From positions 1 through 7,190 of the forward strand of contig CAKTHQ010000068.1 of assembly GCA_934565415.1 (NCBI GenBank): a DNA stretch of 7,190 nucleotides. Reading direction: 5' to 3'. Below, one piece after another: positions 1 through 5,337 of the stretch. This DNA is from an uncultured Oscillospiraceae bacterium (GTDB taxonomy: Bacteria; Bacillota; Clostridia; Oscillospirales; Oscillospiraceae). Both the position numbers and the translations under genes were made by a program. The number at the start of each line of letters is the position of its first letter. The stretch's first letter is position 1. Below the pieces are notes generated by a model. It saw nothing but the letters and a program-made list of their open reading frames with translations, was not told where the DNA came from and searched no databases.

Positions 1-856
1 TCATTACATGGACGCCCCGCATGGTGTCCGCCGCCTGCTGGGTCACCCCGGAGGCCAGCAGCTGGCCCATATAGATTTTGCTGGCCAGAGCGGTAATCAC
101 CTGTAAGCAGGCGGAGCCCAGGGTGATGGGAACGGCGATATTCAGCAGCCCCCGGGCGGTGGCTCTGAAGCTCCAGGGGACATCCCCGGAGGTTGGCAGC
201 TCCCCGTAGTGCCTGTGGAAGGCGACGAAGAGGTAAAAAGCGCTGATGAGGCAGCTGGCGGTAACGCCCAGAATGGCACCGCCGGCAGCCAGGGGGATAC
301 TCCCGGTGGTTTTCAGGAAGAGCAGCGCCGCGGCCATACCGACAACCAGGCGAATGACGGCTTCAATCACCTGGGATACGGAGGTGGGCAGCATATTGCC
401 CTGGCCCTGGAAGAAGCCCCGGAAGGTAGACATAATGCAGATAAGCAGCACGCAGGGGCCCAGAAAGCCGATGGCGGCCCAGGCATCCGGCTGATTCTGG
501 AACCGGGCCAGCTGGCGGCAGAACACCGTCATAAGGAGGCTGCCCACAATGCCGATGGACAAAAAGATGCACCGGGCGGCGGTATAAATTCTGCGTACCT
601 GGTTGTAGTTCCCCAGGGAGTTGGCCTGGGAAATCATCCGGCTCATGGCGACCGGCAGGCCGGCGGTGGAGATGATCAGCAGTACGTTGTAAATTTCGTA
701 GGCGGTGCTGAAATAGCCGAAGCCCTGTTCGCCGATAATGGCGTTCAGGGGGATTTTATACACGGCGCCCAGGACCTTTACAATCGCCGTGGCCAGGGCA
801 AGCAGGGCGGTACCCTGCAAAAAGTTCTGGCCGCTCTGCTTCTTCTCCTCAGCCAT
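1..856 (-). CDS. SpoVB/MurJ-like polysaccharide or lipid flippase, N-terminal part (runs off left edge)
   Basis: The reading frame starts at ATG 856-854 and stays open to base 1, giving 285 residues. Family members are about 500-550 residues, so roughly half is visible. It belongs to the MOP superfamily (polysaccharide biosynthesis/SpoVB/YtgP branch), integral membrane proteins that flip undecaprenyl-linked cell-wall or polysaccharide precursors. Visible support: a short charged N-terminus (MAEEKKQSGQ), the family opening with VKVLGAVYKIPL at about 27-37 and IGEQGFGYF at 41-49, and RGFFQGQGNMLPTSVSQVIE at 146-165, which is the family hallmark. About seven hydrophobic segments can be seen (near 14-36, 51-72, 94-113, 128-147, 165-182, 190-213, 236-258). 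The start is fixed by GAAGGAGG five bases upstream. It overlaps the amidohydrolase stop by 8 bases, implying translational coupling. Which paralogue it is (sporulation SpoVB, MurJ-like YtgP or another) cannot be told from this half. A MATE drug exporter is less likely given the hallmark. Confidence 0.88.
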   Translation of the reverse strand, partial: MAEEKKQSGQNFLQGTALLALATAIVKVLGAVYKIPLNAIIGEQGFGYFSTAYEIYNVLLIISTAGLPVAMSRMISQANSLGNYNQVRRIYTAARCIFLSIGIVGSLLMTVFCRQLARFQNQPDAWAAIGFLGPCVLLICIMSTFRGFFQGQGNMLPTSVSQVIEAVIRLVVGMAAALLFLKTTGSIPLAAGGAILGVTASCLISAFYLFVAFHRHYGELPTSGDVPWSFRATARGLLNIAVPITLGSACLQVITALASKIYMGQLLASGVTQQAADTMRGVHVM

Positions 857-2180
857 TGATGCCTCCTTCGTCTTGGGTAAACAGCTTGGGAATGGCGTAG
901 CTTGTCAGCTCCTCTACCACGGCCCCCAGGTCGATGGTGGGGAATTTGCCGTTCTGGTAGAGAATTTTGCCCCTTACCATGGTCATGGCCACGTCGCCGC
1001 CCTTGGCGGCGTATACAAGGCCCGTCATCACGTTGTGGCAGGGCATCAGGTGGGGGGCGGAGAAATCCAGCAGCACAATATCCGCGTCCAGCCCTTCCTT
1101 CAGCATTCCGCACTCCGCACTTCTGCCCTGGGCCTGGGCGCCGCAGACGGTGGCCATCATCAGGGCGGCGGAGCTGGGCAGGGCGGCAGGGTCCCCGGTG
1201 GAGGCCCGCACGGACATGGCGGCCCCCCGCATTACCTCAAACATATCCAGGTTCCCCGCCTGGATGGCCCCGTCGGTGCCCAGGGCCACGTTCATGCCGG
1301 CCTTTACCAGGCCGGTGATTTTGGCGCAGGGCTGGCCGTTTTTGGCGTCACTCAAGGGCAGGGCCACGGCGGAGACCTTTTTCCGGCCTAGGGCCCTGGC
1401 CTCCTCCTCGCTTAAAAAGCTGCAGCCGGCGGCGGTGGCGGGGACGGCAAAGAGCCGGTGGCAGTCTAAGAGCTCCCCGGGGGTCAGCCCCGTCCGGTCC
1501 AGGCAGGAGTCCACCTCGTTCCGGGTTTCGCACAGGTGGAGCTGCATTCCCAGGCCCTTTTCGCTGGCGTAGCCGGCTAAGGCCTCCCAGAGCAGGTGGT
1601 TGCTGGTGTATTCGGAGTAAATACCGGCGTCGATGCGGATCCGGCCATTGTCAAAGCCGTGCCACTTGTCCACAAGCCGCTGGAGCTCCCGGCACTGCTC
1701 GTCGGTTTCAAAATCGAAGTCCTCGTTTTCGTCAATGAACCGGTAGCTGGAAAGGGCCAGGTTGGCCTTGATGCCGGACTCGGCCACGGCCTTGGCGGTG
1801 GCGTCGGGGTAGTAGTACAGGTCCGATACGGAGGTAACGCCAAACCGCAGGCACTCCGCAATGGACAGCAGAGCCGCCGCCTTGGCGCTGCGGGAGTCCA
1901 TCTTGGCCTCCTTTTGCAGCAGGGCTTCCAGGGCCTGTTTGTTGCTCAGATCGTCGGTGTAGCAGCGCAGGACGGAGGTAGCCAGGTGGGTATGGCAGTT
2001 GATGAGCCCGGGCATGGCCACCATGCCGGTGCCGTCGATAATGGTCTGGGGCAGCTCCTCCGGCACCTTCTTGGAGATGAATTCAATTTTGCCGTCCGTG
2101 ATGCCGATGTTGACCCCAAACAGCACCTCGGTGCCCGGGGCCATGGTTACGGCTGTGACATTGGTAATCAGAGTATCCAA
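849..2180 (-). CDS. Divergent amidohydrolase of the MtaD/SAH-deaminase-like family lacking an active-site His
   Basis: 443 residues with a TTG start; the frame remains open upstream to an ATG at 2402, but that extension translates the repeat element. The fold is the metal-dependent amidohydrolase TIM barrel, related to 5-methylthioadenosine/S-adenosylhomocysteine and chlorohydrolase-type deaminases. Visible: the N-terminal beta-sandwich strand, then MPGLINCHTHL (H63, H65), RCYTDD (72-77), QLHLCETRNE (H215, E218), VALGTDG (D303), NLDMFEVMR and the C-terminal sandwich with DADIVLLD. H63, H65, H215 and D303 would complete a mononuclear metal site. The usual strand-6 AAHCVHL reads AAGCSFL (250-256), so the conserved His is Gly252. 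The following HNPxSN motif reads ALPLSD (273-278), and the usual HAPYT motif reads YSEYT (188-192). The metal site is therefore kept but the catalytic and substrate-binding residues differ. The substrate is unknown; it may act on something other than adenosine derivatives or be catalytically impaired. It is translationally coupled to the flippase downstream. Confidence 0.85.
   Translation of the reverse strand: MDTLITNVTAVTMAPGTEVLFGVNIGITDGKIEFISKKVPEELPQTIIDGTGMVAMPGLINCHTHLATSVLRCYTDDLSNKQALEALLQKEAKMDSRSAKAAALLSIAECLRFGVTSVSDLYYYPDATAKAVAESGIKANLALSSYRFIDENEDFDFETDEQCRELQRLVDKWHGFDNGRIRIDAGIYSEYTSNHLLWEALAGYASEKGLGMQLHLCETRNEVDSCLDRTGLTPGELLDCHRLFAVPATAAGCSFLSEEEARALGRKKVSAVALPLSDAKNGQPCAKITGLVKAGMNVALGTDGAIQAGNLDMFEVMRGAAMSVRASTGDPAALPSSAALMMATVCGAQAQGRSAECGMLKEGLDADIVLLDFSAPHLMPCHNVMTGLVYAAKGGDVAMTMVRGKILYQNGKFPTIDLGAVVEELTSYAIPKLFTQDEGGING
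862..869 (-). promoter_or_regulatory. Strong ribosome binding site for the flippase, inside the amidohydrolase gene
   Basis: The minus strand reads GAAGGAGG, CATCA, then ATG. The site lies inside the last codons of the amidohydrolase gene, whose TGA (851-849) falls within the overlap ATGGCTGA. Ribosomes finishing the amidohydrolase would end on the flippase start, so the two proteins are probably made together. Confidence 0.85.
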
Positions 2181-2187
2181 AAGTTGA

Positions 2188-2195
2188 CTTCCTTT
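2188..2195 (-). promoter_or_regulatory. Ribosome binding site that decides the amidohydrolase TTG start
   Basis: The minus strand reads AAAGGAAG, TCAACTT, then TTG: a seven-of-eight match to AAAGGAGG at good spacing. The upstream in-frame ATGs (2219 and 2402) have no such site and lie inside the inverted-repeat element. The TTG start also gives the usual family N-terminus (M-DTLITNVTAVTM). No convincing -35/-10 pair for this gene was found in the gap. Confidence 0.75.
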
Positions 2196-2214
2196 CGAGG
2201 TTAAAAATTCGTAT

Positions 2215-2561
2215 GTCATTGCGAGACAGTCCGCAGACTGTCGTGGCAATCTCCCGGTTGAATGATATAGGCCCACCGGCGGGAAAAATCCCTCCCCTCT
2301 CCAAGCTTGGAGAGGGTGGCCCGCAGGCCGGGTGTGGTTGGGGACCCGGTACAAAACAGATAGGTCCGTTGAGAAAACCAGGGTAAATGGAGCAAATATC
2401 AATCATCCATTGGCTTAAAATATCGAATCTTTTGAACCACACCCGCCTCTGCGGAGGCACTCTCTCCAGGCTTGGAGAGGGGAAGGGACTCAGAGACGGT
2501 GGGCTTTGTACGTTCATCCGGGGGGATTGCCACGGCGGTGTGCGCACTGCCTCGCAATGAC
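2215..2561. repeat. 347-base concentric inverted-repeat element (two head-to-head units of about 126 bases)
   Basis: The gap between hemZ and the amidohydrolase is filled by a symmetrical structure centred near 2388. Outer arms: 2215-2255 and 2521-2561, 41 bases each, with 35 positions identical after reverse complementing; both end GTCATTGCGAG outermost. Spacers of 34 and 33 bases (2256-2289, 2488-2520) are also related, sharing GCCCACCG. Inner arms: 2290-2340 and 2435-2487, sharing CCTCTCCAAG near the outer edge and GGGTGTGGTT at the inner edge. The central 94 bases (2341-2434) are unique, A+T-richer, and show only weak internal pairing (AATGGA/TCCATT at 2386-2411, GGACC/GGTCC at 2342-2367). 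No transposase and no target-site duplication can be seen. It resembles a MITE or a pair of REP-like units inserted head to head. Similar GTCATTGCGAG repeats occur, from memory, in many Clostridia genomes. Confidence 0.85.
2295..2316. repeat. Perfect 22-base palindrome in the left inner arm
   Basis: Each half is CCCTCTCCAAG or its exact complement, with the centre between 2305 and 2306. The right inner arm holds a near-palindrome (2462-2479) with one mismatched pair. The palindrome is followed by a small GGCC-CGCA-GGCC hairpin (2318-2329). Each unit can therefore fold by itself as well as pair with its partner. Confidence 0.8.
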
Positions 2562-2565
2562 AGTC

Positions 2566-3987
2566 CTAACCCAAAATCTCAAAAATCTCCCGCTTCTGTT
2601 CCAGTACATTGTCCAGCTGTTCAATGTACTGTTCCGGGAACTTGGGGTTGTGGAACCGGGTGAGCCTGCCGTCCGGGAGGTTCACCTTGTTCATGCCGCC
2701 GCCTCCCAGGGAGAGGATGGTGTGTACCTCCTCCATCATGTAGATGTTGTACAGGCAGTCCCGGCCCTCCCGGCTCCAGCCCACGTTTTCAAAGGAGCCG
2801 GACATATATTTCTGCCGGTACAGGTAGTAGGGCTTGTAGCCTAAGGCACGCAGCAGGGATTCGGAATAGGCAACCATTTTTTCGGCTTCCTCCAGGGAAG
2901 GCAGGTTCTGCCGTTTTTCAAACAGGTCCGCCCCCTTTTTCAGGGCCAGGGTGTGGACGGTGATGTTGCTGGGGTTTAATTCCGCCACCCGGTCCAGGCT
3001 CCTTTGGAAGCCCTCCACCGTATCCGTCGGCAGGCCCGCAATCAGGTCCATGTTGATGTCCCGGAAGCCTGCGTCTGCGGCCTGCCGGTAGGCCCGCAGC
3101 ACATCCTCGCCGGTGTGGGGCCGCCCGCAGGCCCGGAGAACGCTGTCTTCCATGGTCTGGGGGTTGATGCTCATCCGGTCCGCCCCGTAGGAGAAGACGG
3201 TTTGGAGCTTCCGGTCCGTCAGGGTGTCCGGACGGCCCCCTTCTACCGTGAATTCCAGGCAGTGGGAAAAATCCAGGTGCTCTTTCAGGGCGCTTAAAAG
3301 CCGCCCCATCTGTTCGTCCGACAGGGTGGTGGGGGTGCCGCCGCCGATATAGAGGGTTTTCATATGGCGGCCGGATTGCCGCAGCAGGTCCCCGGTCAGG
3401 GCGATTTCTTTAAAAAGGGCCTGCAAATAGGGCTCCAGCAGCTCGGACTTTTTCCCCACGGTCCGGCTGACAAAGCTGCAATAGCTGCACCGGGTGGGGC
3501 AGAAGGGGATGCCTACATACAGGGACAGGTCCCCGGGCGCCTGTTTGCGGATGGCCTCCACCGTGGAGACGGAGCAGTCCACCGCCAGTTTTCTGCGCTC
3601 CGGGGTAACATAATATACATCCCTTAAAAGCCGGTCGGCGCTTTTCGGGGTGCCGCCCTCTAAGAGAGCCTTTGTGGTCAGCTTGGTGGGCCGTACCCCG
3701 GCCAGAGCGCCCCAGGCAGGCTCCCTGGGAAGCAGCCGGATGGCGGCCAGGTAGACGCTCTGCTGCAGGGCCCTGCGCCGGAGCCGCACGGTTTCCTCGC
3801 TGCTCCTGAGCCTCCGGGAGGCCGTGGCGGTGCGGCCGCCGTAGGTGATTTTCGCCGTGGCGGTAAGCCAGGTTTCCCCCCGGTGCAGGGCGGAAACCGC
3901 TTCCGTCTCCGCGCCCTCCGGGAACAGGCTCAGCATCAGCTGCTCCACGGCATAGCGGTCCTCATGACCGATGAGTGTCAGGTTCAT
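2566..3987 (-). CDS. hemZ: HemZ: radical SAM coproporphyrinogen III dehydrogenase-like protein
   Basis: 473 residues, close to the usual HemZ length of about 470-500. HemZ belongs to the HemN/HemW radical SAM group, cytoplasmic enzymes that use a [4Fe-4S] cluster and S-adenosylmethionine; the annotated role is oxygen-independent oxidation of coproporphyrinogen III to protoporphyrinogen IX. Visible: a HemZ-specific N-terminal domain (1-150) with GVRPTKL at 97-103; the cluster motif CPTRCSYC (C163, C167, C170); the SAM-binding GGGTPT at 215-220; FTVEGGRPD; a radical SAM barrel including DLIAGLP; and a C-terminal region with GGGGMNKVN and RFHNPKFPEQY. The N-terminal extension and GVRPTK separate it from HemN and HemW. 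The start has GAAAGGA five bases upstream, placed right after the TAA of the MBL hydrolase gene (12 bases between genes), so they form an operon. Whether this organism makes haem, or uses HemZ for something else, cannot be judged here. Confidence 0.92.
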   Translation of the reverse strand: MNLTLIGHEDRYAVEQLMLSLFPEGAETEAVSALHRGETWLTATAKITYGGRTATASRRLRSSEETVRLRRRALQQSVYLAAIRLLPREPAWGALAGVRPTKLTTKALLEGGTPKSADRLLRDVYYVTPERRKLAVDCSVSTVEAIRKQAPGDLSLYVGIPFCPTRCSYCSFVSRTVGKKSELLEPYLQALFKEIALTGDLLRQSGRHMKTLYIGGGTPTTLSDEQMGRLLSALKEHLDFSHCLEFTVEGGRPDTLTDRKLQTVFSYGADRMSINPQTMEDSVLRACGRPHTGEDVLRAYRQAADAGFRDINMDLIAGLPTDTVEGFQRSLDRVAELNPSNITVHTLALKKGADLFEKRQNLPSLEEAEKMVAYSESLLRALGYKPYYLYRQKYMSGSFENVGWSREGRDCLYNIYMMEEVHTILSLGGGGMNKVNLPDGRLTRFHNPKFPEQYIEQLDNVLEQKREIFEILG

Positions 3988-3999
3988 AGGTGTCCTTTC

Positions 4000-4587
4000 T
4001 TACAAATAGGGATTCGTCCGCTTCTCCCGCTCCAATGTGGAGCCGCTGCCGTGGCCGGGGTGGACAACGTAGTTTTCCGTCAGCTCTGCCAGACGCCGCA
4101 GGGAGTCCTGCATGGCCCTTGCATCCCCGCCGGGCAGGTCCGTCCGGCCGCAGGAGCCAGCAAACAGAGTGTCTCCGGCAAACATATGGTTTTCGATGAG
4201 CAGGCACACGGAGCCGGGAGTGTGGCCCGGGGTTTCCAGGACCTTGGCTTCCATGCCGGCCAAGGTTACCGTTTCCCCGTCCGAATAGGTATCGGTATAG
4301 TACAGGGGTCCCGCCGTCAGCATAGGGGGCAGGGCCAGCTCCCTGGCATTCAGATAGACTTTGCAGCCCGTTTCCGCCGCCAGGTCCCGGACGGCCCCCA
4401 CATGGTCAAAGTGGCCGTGGGTCAGGGCAACGGTATCCAGGATCAGGTCCTTTTCCATCAGGAAGGAGAGAATGATCTCCGGCTCATAGCCCGGGTCAAT
4501 GACAAGGCATTTTTTCGCCCCTTCCGGCCGGACGAAGTAGCAGTTGGTTTGGTAATCTCCCAGGGGGAGGGTATCGATTTGTAACAT
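4000..4587 (-). CDS. MBL-fold hydrolase, glyoxalase II-like (GloB/GloC/YqgX type)
   Basis: 195 residues, slightly shorter than YqgX/GloC proteins (about 210). It is a cytoplasmic metallo-beta-lactamase-fold hydrolase that would use two metal ions to cleave thioesters such as S-lactoyl conjugates; the actual thiol in this organism is unknown. Metal ligands are all present: THGHFDH (H57, H59, D61, H62), PGHTPGS (H122), FAGDTLF (D139) and PGHG (H179). The N-terminal GDYQTNCYFV and the C-terminal EREKRTNPYL are typical of this subgroup. The start ATG has AAAGGAG six bases upstream. It heads the pair with hemZ. A hairpin array and a possible promoter lie upstream, so this pair may be transcribed separately from rel-dtd. 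Assignment to the family is firm; the natural substrate is inferred only from similarity. Confidence 0.9.
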   Translation of the reverse strand: MLQIDTLPLGDYQTNCYFVRPEGAKKCLVIDPGYEPEIILSFLMEKDLILDTVALTHGHFDHVGAVRDLAAETGCKVYLNARELALPPMLTAGPLYYTDTYSDGETVTLAGMEAKVLETPGHTPGSVCLLIENHMFAGDTLFAGSCGRTDLPGGDARAMQDSLRRLAELTENYVVHPGHGSGSTLEREKRTNPYL

Positions 4588-4610
4588 AAGCGGCTCCTTT
4601 GCGCTCCAAA

Positions 4611-4729
4611 GAAATCCGTCCTTCGGACGGGTGAAATACCGCTATGCGGTATGAAATACGGCTAACGCCATGTGAAATCGCTGCGGCGGAGAGAATGAAT
4701 TATATTTCACCCGCTTCTACAAATTTCAC
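4611..4729. repeat. Array of short hairpins separated by a gaaat motif
   Basis: On the plus strand gaaat recurs at 4611, 4633, 4653 and 4674 (spacings 22, 20, 21). Between the copies are small palindromes of different sequence: CCGTCC-TTC-GGACGG (4616-4630), ATACCGC-TAT-GCGGTAT (4636-4652), GGC-TAAC-GCC (4660-4669) and CGC-TGCG-GCG (4679-4688). Two inverted copies (atttcac) follow at 4704-4710 and 4723-4729. The linker is conserved while the stems differ, so what is conserved is the layout rather than one sequence. It lies between dtd and the MBL gene and would be in the untranslated leader of the latter. From memory, similar arrays are frequent between genes in Oscillospiraceae-like genomes; I know no assigned function. 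Confidence 0.75.
4699..4728 (-). promoter_or_regulatory. Possible sigma-70-type promoter for the MBL hydrolase-hemZ pair
   Basis: The minus strand has a perfect TATAAT (4704-4699). No good -35 hexamer lies 16-18 bases upstream; the best is TGAAAT, a poor match. Transcription from here would place the hairpin array in a leader of about 105 bases. It overlaps the inverted gaaat copies, so the -10 may be a chance product of that repeat. Confidence 0.35.
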
Positions 4730-4751
4730 AGGGTCGTTGTCCCTGCAAGAA

Positions 4752-4784
4752 GGGCTGTTGTAAAAACGAATTTTGCAATAGCCC
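4752..4784 (-). terminator. Imperfect hairpin 12 bases after the dtd stop, possible terminator
   Basis: Arms 4752-4765 and 4771-4784 pair around a five-base loop: GGGCT with AGCCC, TTG with CAA, AAAA with TTTT. On the dtd-sense (minus) strand two A-C mismatches interrupt the stem, and the following bases are only TTCTTG, a weak U tract. On the plus strand the same positions form G-U pairs and the 14-base stem is unbroken, but no U tract follows. The position right after dtd favours a terminator role; the structure itself is not a textbook one. Confidence 0.45.
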
Positions 4785-4796
4785 CAATGACAAACG

Positions 4797-5264
4797 TCAG
4801 CCTCTTCTGGGGCTGTTCATCAGCTGGTCGGTGTCCAGAATCAGGGTTACGGGGCCATCGTTCAGGGATTCTACCTTCATGTCCGCCCCAAACCGGCCGT
4901 GCTGGGGGGGATAGCCCAGCTCCTGGCAGACGGACAGGAACTTTTCGTAGAGTGCGTTTCCCAGCTCCGGCCCGGCGGCCTCCGTAAAGCTGGGGCGGCG
5001 GCCCTTCCGGCAGTTGCCGTACAGGGTGAACTGGCTGACAACCAGCACCTGGCCCTGGATGGCATCCAGCCCCAGGTTCATTTTCCCGTTTTCGTCCTCG
5101 AAGATACGCAGCCCCAGGGCCTTTTCCGCCAGCACCCGGGCGCATTCCTCGGTATCGTTGGGGCCCACCCCCAACAGGATCAAAAACCCGGGGCCAATCT
5201 TGCCCACGGTTTCCCCGTCGATGGCGACGGAGGCATATTTGACTCGGGTCAATACTGCGCGCAT
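4797..5264 (-). CDS. dtd: D-aminoacyl-tRNA deacylase
   Basis: 155 residues, the normal size for Dtd (about 145-150). It hydrolyses the ester bond between D-amino acids (and glycine mischarged on tRNA-Ala) and tRNA, keeping D-residues out of protein; it acts as a cytoplasmic homodimer. Visible: the N-terminal MRAVLTRVKYASVAIDG, GxGFLILLGV, the SQFTLYG motif (77-83), KGRRPSF (87-93), and the Gly-cis-Pro motif NDGPVT (135-140), which enforces rejection of L-amino acids. A longer frame begins at 5285, but ATG 5264 is chosen because it has GAAGGAG six bases upstream and gives the family's standard MRAV start. It follows rel by 73 bases; the rel-dtd pair is conserved in Firmicutes, so the two are probably co-transcribed. 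Confidence 0.96.
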   Translation of the reverse strand: MRAVLTRVKYASVAIDGETVGKIGPGFLILLGVGPNDTEECARVLAEKALGLRIFEDENGKMNLGLDAIQGQVLVVSQFTLYGNCRKGRRPSFTEAAGPELGNALYEKFLSVCQELGYPPQHGRFGADMKVESLNDGPVTLILDTDQLMNSPRRG

Positions 5265-5298
5265 AAAGTTCTCCTTCAAAATCAAAGTACGCGGAAAT

Positions 5299-5329
5299 CC
5301 CTTCCCCCTCCATGCAGGAGGGGGTTTTT
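5299..5329 (+). other. Stable hairpin with T run between rel and dtd, in the wrong direction for either gene
   Basis: CCCCCTCC (5304-5311) and GGAGGGGG (5317-5324) form a perfect eight-base stem with loop ATGCA, followed by TTTTT (5325-5329) on the plus strand. This has the form of an intrinsic terminator for plus-strand transcription, yet no plus-strand gene precedes it. Read in the rel-dtd direction there is no T run after the stem, so it need not stop dtd transcription. The preceding ATCCCTTCCCC resembles the inner arm of the repeat element at 2435-2487. Confidence 0.6.
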
Positions 5330-5337
5330 GACTCTAT

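Noticed and set aside
209..859. Plus-strand open frame of 216 codons at the left end
   Set aside because: It is the antisense shadow of the SpoVB-like gene, whose minus-strand frame has clear family motifs and a strong ribosome binding site.
2181..2402. N-terminal extension of the amidohydrolase to an upstream ATG
   Set aside because: The extension translates the inverted-repeat element, adds about 74 residues not found in the family, and lacks a ribosome binding site; the TTG at 2180 has one.
2083..2547. Minus-strand open frame of 154 codons across the repeat element
   Set aside because: It runs through the repeat and into the amidohydrolase in another frame, has no ribosome binding site, and resembles no protein I know.
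2215..2561. Insertion sequence or complete transposon
   Set aside because: It has no coding frame of its own and no visible target-site duplication, so at most it is a non-autonomous or REP-like element.
4611..4729. CRISPR-like array
   Set aside because: The repeated unit is only 5-7 bases, the intervening pieces are palindromes, and no cas gene is present.
5265..5285. Seven-residue longer start for dtd
   Set aside because: The upstream ATG lacks a ribosome binding site; GAAGGAG is placed correctly for the ATG at 5264, which gives the standard MRAV start.
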